Source: Opitutaceae bacterium (lineage in GTDB: Bacteria; Verrucomicrobiota; Verrucomicrobiia; Opitutales; Opitutaceae). Taken from it: a stretch of DNA of 64,000 nt. The stretch is from NCBI GenBank assembly GCA_019455245.1, contig JACFMR010000017.1, positions 1 through 64,000 of the forward strand, written 5' to 3'. The translations under genes and the position numbers were made by a program. The notes beneath the pieces are model-generated. The model did not search any database. It saw only the letters and a list, made by a program, of their open reading frames with translations, and was not told the DNA's origin. Shown piece by piece: positions 52,288 to 62,242 of the stretch; within the stretch, counting starts at the first letter, position 1; every line of letters begins with the position of its first letter.

Positions 52288-54159
52288 TCAAGAGTCCGCC
52301 GCGGCGGTCGTTGGCTCCTTGGCGGCTTCGTCCGCTCCGACCCAGGCTTCCAGCCGGGCCTTTTGTTCCGGGGTTGCTTCGGGGTGAATTTCCAGGCGGA
52401 AGGTCTGCTTGGGTTCGACCGCGAGGGTGGCGGATCGGGTCAACAGTTGCCCCCGCCGGCTGATGAGCAGGGTCACTTCCTCGCCGGGCGGGTAGGTTTG
52501 CAGCAAGCGCAAAGGGTTGGAGTCCACGCGGAAGCCGTTGATGGCCACGACTTCGTCCTGCACGTAGAGCCCGGCGTCATAGGCCGGGGTGCCGTGACGA
52601 ACGCTGGTGACCATGATGCGGCCGTCCTCGACCTTGTAGTCGAGCCCGAGCCAGCCCGGTTCGGGATCGGGCGGTTCCAGCTTGTTGGGCAGGAGCTTGC
52701 GCTCCGGTTCCTTCGGCGATTCGAACCGCAGGCCATACGTGTCCAGCAGCGGCTGGTAGTCGAATTGCGCGGGGGTTTGGATGTTCGCCCGATACCACGG
52801 GGCGAGGTCGGTGCCGGCGATCTCGGTGAGCAGATCGATGAATTCCTCCTCGCTGTAACCGCGGTCACCGCTGAAACGCTCGAAGGCGGCGCGCATCACG
52901 TCGTCGAGCGAGGCGGCGCCATCGCTGACGCGGCGCAACTCCGCATCGAGCAGGGCGGCGGCGAGCGCTCCGCCGCTGTAGTAACTGATGCGGGTGTTGA
53001 CCGAATTTTCGTCCGGGCGGTAGGCCTTGATCCAGGTGTCGAAGGAGGACTCGCTGAGCGATTGCACTAGGCGCCCGGGGGTGCGTTCGATGCCGGCGAT
53101 GAGACCGCTGAGGGTGTTGAGGTAATCCTTTTGAGTGTAAAAGCCGGCGCGCCGCAGCAGCACATGTTGGTAGTAACTGGTGATGCCTTCCACGACCCAG
53201 AGCGTCTTGGTGTAGGCCTCGTGTTCGTAGGGGAACGGGCCGAGCTCCTCGGGGCGCAGGCGTTTGCCGTTCCAGGCATGGAAGTATTCGTGGCTCACCA
53301 ACGACAACCAAGAGTTCAACCCGGCGCGGCTGCGCGAAAGCCAGCGGTCGGCCATCATCACGAAGCCTTGCCGGTGTTCCAAACCGCCGCGCTGGCCGGA
53401 GAGCAGGTTGAACACGTAATAAGGCTCGGCGTAGGGCAGGCCGCCCCAGAACCCGACCTGGGTGCGGGCGATCTGTTCAAAATGCCGGGCGGCGCGCGCG
53501 TTGTCCCAGACGCCGGCGCCACCGGTCGTGACGAGATAGTGTTTCACGCCGTCGATCTCGAAGCTGTCCACCTGCGGCGAACCGGCCAGGATCGGGCTGT
53601 CGATCAGCGTGTCGAAATCCGGCGCGATGTAGTGATGCGGCCGGTCACCCGCGGGCAGCGCGGTGTAGGTGCCGGTCCAACCCGCGGGCAACTCGAGTTG
53701 CACGTGGTAGGCGCGGTCAAGCTGGTCCGCGACCGCGAGGAAGGTGGGCGCGCCGTTGATCATGGCGAAATCGCCCTCGATCCAGTTGGAACGCACGTTG
53801 ATTTCCCAGCCGTAGATGCGGTAGCGCACATGAACCTGGGCGTGTCCCGCGGTGGCGATCTGCCAGCGGTTCTTGGTGGTCTTCGTGACCGTCAGTTCAC
53901 CGCCGGCGGGATCGGCCGCGGTGACGCGGTCGATGTTGCGGGCATATTCACGCACCAGATACGAACCGGGCGTCCACACCGGCATGAACAGGTCCACGGT
54001 GGCCGCGCCGGCGGTGGGGACAACCGCCTCGACCTCGACATAGTGCTGCAGCGCCTCGGGGAAGCGCAGCGTGTAGTTGATGGCCGGCAGACCGGCACCG
54101 TGGGCCGGCGCAATGGCCAGCAGCATCAGGCAGAGAGGGAGCAGCGAACGCAGTGACAT
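52288..54159 (-). CDS. M61 family glycyl aminopeptidase-like protein with PDZ domain
   Basis: A 623-residue protein with signal peptide MSLRSLLPLCLMLLAIAPAH. The M61 catalytic region has SHEYFHAWNGKRLRPEEL (HEYFH zinc site, H290 and H294) and WVVEGITSYYQH with the third ligand. Near the C-terminus, GWLGLDYKVEDGRIMVTSVR and TPAYDAGLYVQDEVVAINGF form a PDZ domain that would hold substrate peptides. Periplasmic aminopeptidase by family. A 66-base gap separates it from the Rsm22-like gene. Confidence 0.92.
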   Translation of the reverse strand: MSLRSLLPLCLMLLAIAPAHGAGLPAINYTLRFPEALQHYVEVEAVVPTAGAATVDLFMPVWTPGSYLVREYARNIDRVTAADPAGGELTVTKTTKNRWQIATAGHAQVHVRYRIYGWEINVRSNWIEGDFAMINGAPTFLAVADQLDRAYHVQLELPAGWTGTYTALPAGDRPHHYIAPDFDTLIDSPILAGSPQVDSFEIDGVKHYLVTTGGAGVWDNARAARHFEQIARTQVGFWGGLPYAEPYYVFNLLSGQRGGLEHRQGFVMMADRWLSRSRAGLNSWLSLVSHEYFHAWNGKRLRPEELGPFPYEHEAYTKTLWVVEGITSYYQHVLLRRAGFYTQKDYLNTLSGLIAGIERTPGRLVQSLSESSFDTWIKAYRPDENSVNTRISYYSGGALAAALLDAELRRVSDGAASLDDVMRAAFERFSGDRGYSEEEFIDLLTEIAGTDLAPWYRANIQTPAQFDYQPLLDTYGLRFESPKEPERKLLPNKLEPPDPEPGWLGLDYKVEDGRIMVTSVRHGTPAYDAGLYVQDEVVAINGFRVDSNPLRLLQTYPPGEEVTLLISRRGQLLTRSATLAVEPKQTFRLEIHPEATPEQKARLEAWVGADEAAKEPTTAAADS

Positions 54160-54225
54160 GAATGGCCAAGCGTAGCAAACGTCGCGCGGACCGCGAGCAA
54201 TTGTGCCAAAATTGGCGCTGATAAT

Positions 54226-55260
54226 TCAGGCTTCGCCCCACGGCCGGCCGTCGCGGACCTGATTGCCCTCGCGGGTCCAGCGGTAGACCAGAGGCGCCTT
54301 GGTGCGGTCGAGCGCCTTCAGGAGCGCCGGATTGTTGCGCTTGGGCAGGGTAAGTTCGGTGAGGCCGTCGGCGTCGCAGTTCAACCAGCGGGCATAGGGT
54401 TTGAAAAATTCGGGCCGGCCGATGATGCGCGAAAGCGGCGGGAGGGCGGATTCCCCGCCCACCGGTTCCGAACTGCGGGCCGGCGGCCCGCGCTCCCGGT
54501 GCCGGTCGAGCGCGAGGAAGGCATAGGGCAGGCTGCGCAGGTCGATGCCCGCGCGCTGGCCGAATTTTACCCAGTCGGGATCCGCGAAAATCGCGGGCGG
54601 TGGCGGCGCGAAGAAGTGGCACCAATGGCGTTCGTTGCCCTCGGTGAATATCGGACAGGCCTGCTGATGCGTGCAGGGTGCCACGACGTGAAAATGCGCG
54701 CGCACCGCCTCGCGGATAAGACCCAGCCCGCGGCTCGTCTCGGAGGTGCCGGGCTCGACCCAAAGCACCGCCTCAGCGCGGGCGATCAGATCCCGGAGCC
54801 CCGCAAGTGCCTCGGTGGAGAGTTCGTTGAGCACATGGCTGATCAACAGCAGGCCGATGGAATCGTCGCCGCGGAAAAATCCCGGCGTCACCGTAGTGAC
54901 ATCCAGCCCGGGAAATTGACGCCGCGCTGCATCCGTGGCGAAATCCGCGGCGAGCGGTGCGTGGTCCCAGCAGTGGAGCGTGTCAAACCGCTCCGGGCCA
55001 AAACTCGCGATGACGCGCCGCGCGGCGATGCCGCTGCCGCAGCCCCAGTCGAGCACGGTCCGCGATGTCGGTTGCCACTGCCGGAGGTGCAGTTCGCGCA
55101 GCACGTGGTCCCATTTCCAGCCGATGCGCTCGCCGTAGGTCAGATCATAACTCGCGAGCGCGGTTTCCGATTCCCAGTAGGGCCCCTTGGCCGCGCCGCC
55201 GTGGAGAAACCCGTCGCGCAACCGGTCCAATGCCGGCCAGTCCAGTTCGGTCCATTTCAT
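54226..55260 (-). CDS. Rsm22/METTL17-type ribosome-assembly methyltransferase-like protein
   Basis: A 344-residue protein with a class I SAM domain (TVLDWGCGSGIAARRVIASF, LLLISHVLNELSTEALAGLR) typical of the Rsm22 family. Four cysteines occur as C196 (APCTHQ), C202 (QACP), C214 (HWCHF) and C295 (WLNCD); the family's mitochondrial members bind an Fe-S cluster with a comparable set. Role inferred: assembly of the small ribosomal subunit. The ATG is three codons inside a frame that also opens with TTG. Eighteen bases downstream of the other methyltransferase gene. Confidence 0.85.
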   Translation of the reverse strand: MKWTELDWPALDRLRDGFLHGGAAKGPYWESETALASYDLTYGERIGWKWDHVLRELHLRQWQPTSRTVLDWGCGSGIAARRVIASFGPERFDTLHCWDHAPLAADFATDAARRQFPGLDVTTVTPGFFRGDDSIGLLLISHVLNELSTEALAGLRDLIARAEAVLWVEPGTSETSRGLGLIREAVRAHFHVVAPCTHQQACPIFTEGNERHWCHFFAPPPPAIFADPDWVKFGQRAGIDLRSLPYAFLALDRHRERGPPARSSEPVGGESALPPLSRIIGRPEFFKPYARWLNCDADGLTELTLPKRNNPALLKALDRTKAPLVYRWTREGNQVRDGRPWGEA

Positions 55261-55278
55261 CGCGGGCAACGGTTGTGT

Positions 55279-56442
55279 TCAGGTCTCAAGGATGAAGTTC
55301 AGATGCCGGGCCAGTTGCTGGTGTTTGATGCCATAGAACCGCGCGAAGTCGCGCAACCGCTCCGCCTGTGCGGGGTCGGGGGGGCGGCCGGTCCGGATGG
55401 CGGCGATCATCAGGTTCTTGGCGGTGTGCTCGGTGGAAACAAACTCGAAGACCTTGGTGCGGTAGCCCGCGGTTTCGAGCAGCTGGGCGCGCAGGGCGTC
55501 GGTGACAAATTCGGCCTGACGTTCCTGAAAAATGCCGTGCTGCAGGGCGTCGGCCAAAACAGGCGGCGCGGTGAGCTGCGGGCGCAGTTCCTTTTGGCAG
55601 CAGGGTGAAACGACGAGCAACGCGGCGCCGCTGGCGATGCCCGCGGCGAGGGCGTCGTCGGTGGCCGTGTCGCAGGCATGCAGCGCGATGAGCATGTCGA
55701 TCCCTGCCGGCGTGGTGGTGCCAATGTCACCGACGGTGAATTCCAGATTGGAGCAGTGGCACTCGCGGGCGATGCGATTGGTGAGGTCAACCAAATCGGC
55801 GCGGCGCTCGATGCCTTGCACCTTGGCTTTGGAACCGAGCAGCGTGGCGACGGCGAAGGTGAGGTAGCCCTTGCCGCAGCCCATGTCGGCAATCCGCCAC
55901 GGGCGGTCCGTCGGCAGATCGGCTTCCGCAGACAAATGGTCAATGAGTTCGGTGAACTTCTGAATCTGGCGATATTTCGCCGCCATGCCCTCGCGGGGCT
56001 GGCCGCGATCGTTGGTGACACCGAGGGCGCGCAACCAGGGCAGCTGTGGATCAAGCGAATGCTGCCGGGTGCGGTCGTGGGACTCGGGTTGGGTCCCGGC
56101 CTGTACGGTTTTGCTGCGCAGCCGCGCGGTTCCGTCCGGCTGGAGTTCCAACTGCACCTGCCGGGTGGCCGTGAACAAATGGGCGTCGAAAAACGTGTCT
56201 GCGAGCAGACGGGAGATTTCCCGGGCCGCGGAATCCGCAGGGTGATTCTTGGTCACATCGCGCGTGCGATGGCGGTAAACGAAACTGAACTGCGGACCGG
56301 TCTTGAGCCGGACCGGGCGCACGTGGACATTGCGCAGATCGGAGTCGGGTGCGCGGGGCTTGCCGAGGGTCAGTTTGCCGAAGGTGCCGTCGGCCAGCGC
56401 GGTCCGCAGCAGTTCGTCAAAGCGTGCTAGGTTCGACTCCAT
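55279..56442 (-). CDS. SAM-dependent methyltransferase-like protein (METTL25/GSTCD-like)
   Basis: A 387-residue protein. RIADMGCGKGYLTFAVATLL is the SAM loop; IALHACDTATDDALAAGIAS and LLVVSPCCQKELR are the conserved strand-4/5 motifs (HACDTATD, PCCQ) of the METTL25/GSTCD-type group. N-terminal 140 residues are unrelated to known domains and rich in basic residues. Substrate unknown, possibly rRNA or a ribosomal protein. Its last codons CTT GAG ACC TGA match the heptamer repeat seen at the mpl stop. Eight bases after the ABC solute-binding gene. Confidence 0.82.
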   Translation of the reverse strand: MESNLARFDELLRTALADGTFGKLTLGKPRAPDSDLRNVHVRPVRLKTGPQFSFVYRHRTRDVTKNHPADSAAREISRLLADTFFDAHLFTATRQVQLELQPDGTARLRSKTVQAGTQPESHDRTRQHSLDPQLPWLRALGVTNDRGQPREGMAAKYRQIQKFTELIDHLSAEADLPTDRPWRIADMGCGKGYLTFAVATLLGSKAKVQGIERRADLVDLTNRIARECHCSNLEFTVGDIGTTTPAGIDMLIALHACDTATDDALAAGIASGAALLVVSPCCQKELRPQLTAPPVLADALQHGIFQERQAEFVTDALRAQLLETAGYRTKVFEFVSTEHTAKNLMIAAIRTGRPPDPAQAERLRDFARFYGIKHQQLARHLNFILET

Positions 56443-56450
56443 GGCCGGGA

Positions 56451-57461
56451 TCAGTGCGACCCGGTTTCCGCCGGCAGGAAGGCAAAGGTCGCCACATCCT
56501 CGACGCGCACCGGCTGGTCCAACGCGCCGATTTCCTGCAGGAGATTGATCTGGGATAGCAACCGCTGCGTCGTGAGCTGGCCCATGGTCTCGCCGCGCGC
56601 AGGATCGCCGAGCACGAGTTGATAATCCTTCATTGCCTTGATGCTGTAGGCCATGAATTCGGGCGAGAGATCAGGGCGCAGTTGGCGGAGCCGGTCGTTG
56701 GCAGGCGTGGGATCGCCGGTGAGATAATCCACCCAGCCGCGCAGGCTCGCGCGTACGAATTTGGCCACGACCTCGGGGTTGCGTTCCAGATAGTCGCGGC
56801 TGCCGAAGATGGCGCGGTAGGGCTCGTAGCCCAGCTCCGAGCTGGCGATGAGGAGCGCGCCAACCTTGGCGCCGCGCTCGGTCGCGTAAAAGGGTTCGTT
56901 GGTCACGAAGCACTGCTGGATGAATTTCGGGTCATTCATGAACCGCGCGAGATCGCCGACGAGCGGCAGCAGGTTGAACTTGATGCCGAGTTTGCGGCGG
57001 GCGACCTCGTGCCACGTGGAGCCGGCGCCGGCCATGAGGGTCTTGCCGTCAAGGTCGCGCAGGCTTTGCAGCGGATGCGACTGATGAAAGAGGATGCCCT
57101 GCGCGTCGCGCTGCATCTCGGCGGCGACCATGCGCAACGGCAGTCCGCGGGCGATCGCCACGATGATGTCGTCGCCGTTGGTCATGCCGAGGTCGGCGCG
57201 GCCCGTGGCCACACTGGACATGACCTGGGCGTTGGGTCCGCCCGGCAGGATTTCCACGTCGAGACCTTCCTCCGCGTAGTAGCCCTTGGCCAAGGCCTGG
57301 TAGTAACCGCCGTGTTCGGGTTGGGGAAACCAGTCGGTCTGAAAACGGACCTTGACCGGCGCCGAGGTTGCGGGCGCGGCGGATTCGGCCGGACGGCCGC
57401 AGCCGGACAACAGCACGAACAGCAGGCTGAGAAACAGGGAAACGGGGATGACGTTTTTCAT
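56451..57461 (-). CDS. ABC transporter substrate-binding lipoprotein (NMT1/ThiY-like)
   Basis: A 336-residue protein with lipobox LLSGC (Cys21). VRFQTDWFPQPEHGGYYQAL is the NMT1/THI5-family N-terminus, in which this string contributes to pyrimidine binding; GRADLGMTNGDDIIVAIARG and LDGKTLMAGAGSTWHEVARR follow. The family imports thiamine precursors (HMP or formylaminopyrimidine) or sulfonates/taurine; the HGG-containing motif favours a thiamine-precursor role. Eight-base gap to the permease gene upstream. Confidence 0.84.
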   Translation of the reverse strand: MKNVIPVSLFLSLLFVLLSGCGRPAESAAPATSAPVKVRFQTDWFPQPEHGGYYQALAKGYYAEEGLDVEILPGGPNAQVMSSVATGRADLGMTNGDDIIVAIARGLPLRMVAAEMQRDAQGILFHQSHPLQSLRDLDGKTLMAGAGSTWHEVARRKLGIKFNLLPLVGDLARFMNDPKFIQQCFVTNEPFYATERGAKVGALLIASSELGYEPYRAIFGSRDYLERNPEVVAKFVRASLRGWVDYLTGDPTPANDRLRQLRPDLSPEFMAYSIKAMKDYQLVLGDPARGETMGQLTTQRLLSQINLLQEIGALDQPVRVEDVATFAFLPAETGSH

Positions 57462-57468
57462 GGTTGTA

Positions 57469-58263
57469 TCAGTGATCGTGGCGTTCGAAGGAGTCGTGCC
57501 ACTTGCGCAGCACGGCCCAGTTGAGCAGCGCCACGGCGGCCACGAAGATGAAGCCCAGCAGGCAGCTGGTCAACGCGGTGGCGAACAGCGCGGGGATTTT
57601 GATCTGGGTGTTGTAGACGTAAACCAGGAAGCCGAGACCGCCTGAGCCGCCGGAGGAGTTGCCCACCATGTATTCGCCAAAAATGGCGCCGATCGGCGCG
57701 AGCGTCGCCGCGATGCGCAGACCCGCCAGATAATACGGCATGGCGGAAGGCAGCCGCAGCAACCACAGCTCCTGCCAGCGCGAGGCGTTGGCCATGCGGA
57801 ACAGGCCGACGTGATTCTGGTCGGCCGACAACAGGCCCTGCGTGGTGTTGGCCACGATGGGGAAGAAGCTGATCAACCACGTGATGGTGACGATGCCCGG
57901 GAAGCCCGGACCGGCCCACAGCACGATGATCGGCGTGAGCACGATGACCGGGGTCATTTGCAGCACGAGCAGCCACGGGTAGAAGGTGGCGCGCAGTGTG
58001 CGGGACACGCCGACGGCCAACGCGAGCACCATGCCGCCGGTGGCCGCAAGGGCGAAACCGGCCAACGCACCCAAGGCCGTGCTGCCCGCGGCCGTCAGCA
58101 GGCGAGTACGTTCGTTTACGGCGGCCTCCAGGATCTGTCCCGGGGTGGGCAGCAGCCAGTCGCTGACGCCGCCGAGGTGTTTCACGCCCAGCCAGATCGC
58201 TCCAAAAAGCAGGCCGCCCAAGACCGGCAGCAGCCACGTCATCCAAACCGGCTGGCGTTTCAT
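57469..58263 (-). CDS. ABC transporter permease (ThiX/SsuC-like)
   Basis: A 264-residue permease with six hydrophobic segments. The central EAA-like loop reads MANASRWQELWLLRLPSAMP, followed by GLRIAATLAPIGAIFGEYMV. It would form the inner-membrane channel of the NMT1/ThiY-type importer. ATGA overlap with the ATPase gene upstream and seven bases before the solute-binding gene. Confidence 0.9.
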   Translation of the reverse strand: MKRQPVWMTWLLPVLGGLLFGAIWLGVKHLGGVSDWLLPTPGQILEAAVNERTRLLTAAGSTALGALAGFALAATGGMVLALAVGVSRTLRATFYPWLLVLQMTPVIVLTPIIVLWAGPGFPGIVTITWLISFFPIVANTTQGLLSADQNHVGLFRMANASRWQELWLLRLPSAMPYYLAGLRIAATLAPIGAIFGEYMVGNSSGGSGGLGFLVYVYNTQIKIPALFATALTSCLLGFIFVAAVALLNWAVLRKWHDSFERHDH

Positions 58264-59033
58264 GCCGCCTCCTCTTCCACGCTGTGCAGCAGACGCGTGA
58301 CCTCGTTGATCTTGTCCTGAAACGCATGCTCCCCGCGCAGGTCGCGCTTGCGTTCCAGACCGAAATCAACCGCAACTTCGGCCGCGATGCGGCCGGGATG
58401 CGCGCCCATGACGAGAATGCGGTTGGAAAGAAAAACCGCCTCGGCCACGGAATGGGTGACGAAGATGGCGGTGAACGGCGTGCGCTGGCGCAACGCGAGC
58501 AACTCCTCGTTGAGGCGAAAACGGCTCATCTCGTCGAGCGCCCCGAAAGGTTCGTCGAGCAGCAGCAATTCCGGCGAGACGCTGAGCGCGCGGGCGATCG
58601 AGACCCGCATGCGCATGCCGCCGGAAAGCTGGCGGGGATAGTAGTCGCGCACCCGGGCGAGCCCGACCAGGTCGAGCAATTCAGCGGCCTGCCGGCGGCG
58701 GACATCGGGCGCCGTGCTGCGCAGCCGCATGAGCAGCTCGGTGTTGTGTTGCACGGTGAGCCAGGGGAGCAGCGTGGCGTCCTGAAAAATGAACGATTGC
58801 CGGTCGCGCGCGCCACGGGGCGTGGTGCCCAGCACGCTGATCGCGCCGGCCGTGGGCGGATTGAGGCCGGAGATGAGCTTGAGGATGGTCGATTTGCCGC
58901 AGCCGCTCGGGCCGATGAGGCTGACGAAATCCCCGTGCCGCACGGTGAGATCGGTGCGGTCGAGGATGAGCGGTCCATCCCCGTAGCGTTTGACCACGGA
59001 TTGAAACTCAACGACGGGAGGCGCGGCGGACAT
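58260..59033 (-). CDS. ABC transporter ATPase (ThiZ/SsuB-like)
   Basis: A 257-residue ATPase. Walker A GPSGCGKST at residues 41-49, RQSFIFQDATLLPWLTVQHN, signature LSGGMRMRVSIARAL and Walker B ELLLLDEPFGALDEMSRFRL are those of the NrtD/SsuB/ThiZ branch. Partner of the permease and solute-binding lipoprotein encoded downstream. The frame runs 47 codons further up without matching sequence. The 252-base upstream space holds the palindromic element; no thi-box riboswitch was seen. Confidence 0.92.
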   Translation of the reverse strand: MSAAPPVVEFQSVVKRYGDGPLILDRTDLTVRHGDFVSLIGPSGCGKSTILKLISGLNPPTAGAISVLGTTPRGARDRQSFIFQDATLLPWLTVQHNTELLMRLRSTAPDVRRRQAAELLDLVGLARVRDYYPRQLSGGMRMRVSIARALSVSPELLLLDEPFGALDEMSRFRLNEELLALRQRTPFTAIFVTHSVAEAVFLSNRILVMGAHPGRIAAEVAVDFGLERKRDLRGEHAFQDKINEVTRLLHSVEEEAA

Positions 59034-59167
59034 GCAGCGAGTCAGGACAACGCGCCGGCCCGCAGAAGCAAGCGCAAGCCTCACCGCGGCGGACTCCTTG
59101 CAACCAGTCCCGTGACCCGCATCACCCCAACAACCGACCCAGCTCTCCCGCATCCTTGCAGTCCAGG

Positions 59168-59253
59168 ATGTCACCTATTAAGTGACAAATAGCAATCACG
59201 TAAGAATTTATATGAAAGTGATATAAGGGCGTATGTCACTTAATAGGTGACAT
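59168..59253. mobile_element. 86-base AT-rich palindromic element (MITE/REP-like)
   Basis: Left arm ATGTCACCTATTAAGTGACA (59168-59187) is exactly reversed in the right arm (59234-59253), 20 of 20 bases. Each arm is itself an inverted repeat (TGTCAC/GTGACA round CTATTAA). The 46-base centre is AT-rich and contains ATCAC...GTGAT. It is unlike the surrounding GC-rich sequence and lies between the ABC ATPase and a TPR gene. Could be a non-autonomous transposon, a tyrosine-transposase-associated repeat, or a large operator. Confidence 0.6.
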
Positions 59254-59285
59254 GGATGCTTGCATTGGTGAGGGAGGGGGAGGGA

Positions 59286-60182
59286 TTAGCTGGCTGAATC
59301 CGGGCTTGGGGGGAGCTTGGCGAGAGAGGTGCGGGCCTGCTGGAAGTTGGGGTCGAGATTGAGCGCAGTCTCGTAGGCGGCGCGGGCGGCGGCGGGGTCT
59401 TTGCGGCGTTCGGCGAGATTGCCGAGGCGCCAGTGCACGGCGGCGTGCGAGGGTTCGTCCGAGGCGGGGGTGAGTTGCAAGCAGCGTTGGAGATGGGTCT
59501 GCCCGGAGTCGGTTTCGCGTCCGCTTTCCGCGGCGATGCGGCCGATGGAATAGTGGGCGAGGTAGTTGTCCGGCTGGCGGTCGAGCAGTTGCCGGAAGAG
59601 GGCGATGGCCTCCTCGAAACGATGATCGGCCACCATGAGCTGGCCCAAAAGCAAGGTGCCCATGACGGGATCGCGTTCGAGGATGGTCTCGGCCTGCCGG
59701 TAGGCTTTCATGACTCCGCCGCCGAGAAAGGACGGGGCCTGCCGGTAGTAATCCACGAGGCCGCGGCGAGCTTCGAGATGATCGGGATTCAGTTCGACGG
59801 CCTTTTCCAGTGCCGCACGGCAGGCGCGGGCGTGATGGATTTGATCGAGCAGGGAGGCCTGCTTGGCGGCGAGGCCGTGGGCGCCGCCCAGCTCGGCGTG
59901 GTAGTCGGCATTAGTCGGATCCAGCTCAATGGCTTTTTGGAGCTGGTGGATGGCGGCGGCGGTGTCGTTGCGCTTGATCGCGATAACCCCGAGAAAGTAG
60001 CGCGCCTTGGCGTGGGCCGGCTCGGCCAGGCTCAGTTCCTGAAACGCCACACGGGCCTCGGGATAGCGCCGCGCCTTGTAGAGAGCCAGTGCCTCGTCGT
60101 AGGTGGGAGCAGCGGATGCCGTGGAGACCCCAAGCCACAGGACGGCCGGGAGCAGGATCCAAGTCAAACGACGTGACGACAT
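59286..60182 (-). CDS. secreted TPR protein
   Basis: A 298-residue protein with signal peptide MSSRRLTWILLPAVLWLGVS. At least five tetratricopeptide units follow, for example KARYFLGVIAIKRNDTAAAI and AVHWRLGNLAERRKDPAAAR. Probably periplasmic, holding protein partners; no enzymatic domain. Start chosen for the signal peptide, 12 codons inside the open frame. It follows the MacB-type permease by 75 bases. Confidence 0.84.
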   Translation of the reverse strand: MSSRRLTWILLPAVLWLGVSTASAAPTYDEALALYKARRYPEARVAFQELSLAEPAHAKARYFLGVIAIKRNDTAAAIHQLQKAIELDPTNADYHAELGGAHGLAAKQASLLDQIHHARACRAALEKAVELNPDHLEARRGLVDYYRQAPSFLGGGVMKAYRQAETILERDPVMGTLLLGQLMVADHRFEEAIALFRQLLDRQPDNYLAHYSIGRIAAESGRETDSGQTHLQRCLQLTPASDEPSHAAVHWRLGNLAERRKDPAAARAAYETALNLDPNFQQARTSLAKLPPSPDSAS

Positions 60183-60257
60183 GGGCGCAGGATGGAGACA
60201 CGAAACGCCCCACGGCAAACCAGGAACGCCCCGGCGCCACGCACGTCGAGCCCAGTG

Positions 60258-61466
<1,209 letters not shown>

Positions 61467-61468
61467 GT

Positions 61469-62236
61469 TCAGGCGGGTTGATGGAGCTGGGCCTCTGCCT
61501 CGGCGGCGAGCAAGCGCTGCATCTCGACCGCGGCCTGCAGGCGTTTGGCGATCTGGATGTCGCTCACGATGCGGCCGTCGCGCATGATGAGGTTGCGCCG
61601 GGTGTATTGGGCGATGTCGAGCTCGTGCGTGACCATGAGAATGGTGATGCCCTGCTCGTTGAGCTGTTGAAACACGCCGAGGATTTCCACCGAGGTCTTG
61701 CTGTCGAGGTTGCCGGTGGGTTCGTCGGCCACGAGGATCTGGGGCCGGTTGACGAGGGCGCGGGCAATGGCCACGCGCTGCTGCTGGCCGCCGGAGAGCT
61801 GGCTGGGGAAGTGGTCGGCGCGGTTGGCGAGGCCGACCAGTTCGAGGCACTCCCGGGCGCGCTCGCGGATGGCGGCCATCGACAGGCGTTGGTGGCCGTA
61901 GAGCATGGGCAACTCGACGTTTTCCAGGGCGGTGGTGCGGCTGAGGAGGTTGAAGCCTTGAAAGACGAAACCGAGTTTCTGGTTGCGGATGTCGGCCAGT
62001 TCGTCGCGGTCGAGTTGCGAGACATCGATGCCGTCAAGCAGGTAGGCGCCGGAGGTCGGGCGGTCGAGGCAGCCGATGAGATTCATCATGGTGGATTTGC
62101 CCGAGCCGCTCGCGCCCATGACCGCGACAAATTCCCCGCGCTTGATGTCCAACGACACCCCGCGCACGGCGTGCACCTCCACCTCGCCGGTGTGATAAAC
62201 CTTGTGGATGTCCTGCAGTTGGACGACCGCGTTCAT
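61469..62236 (-). CDS. MacB/LolD-type ABC ATPase
   Basis: A 255-residue ATPase. Walker [10 protein letters not shown] at residues 41-49, [20 protein letters not shown], signature [15 protein letters not shown] and [13 protein letters not shown] are standard for the MacB/LolD branch. The C-terminal 25 residues ([20 protein letters not shown]) form an added helix. Six bases after the MacA-like gene and two bases before the permease gene. Confidence 0.93.
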   Translation of the reverse strand: MNAVVQLQDIHKVYHTGEVEVHAVRGVSLDIKRGEFVAVMGASGSGKSTMMNLIGCLDRPTSGAYLLDGIDVSQLDRDELADIRNQKLGFVFQGFNLLSRTTALENVELPMLYGHQRLSMAAIRERARECLELVGLANRADHFPSQLSGGQQQRVAIARALVNRPQILVADEPTGNLDSKTSVEILGVFQQLNEQGITILMVTHELDIAQYTRRNLIMRDGRIVSDIQIAKRLQAAVEMQRLLAAEAEAQLHQPA

Positions 62237-62242
62237 GGCGGC

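Noticed and set aside
59034..59285. Possible TPP riboswitch upstream of the NMT1/ThiY-type importer
   Set aside because: GGGGTGATGCGGG on the minus strand looked suggestive, but the conserved CTGAGA and ACCTGA cores are absent.
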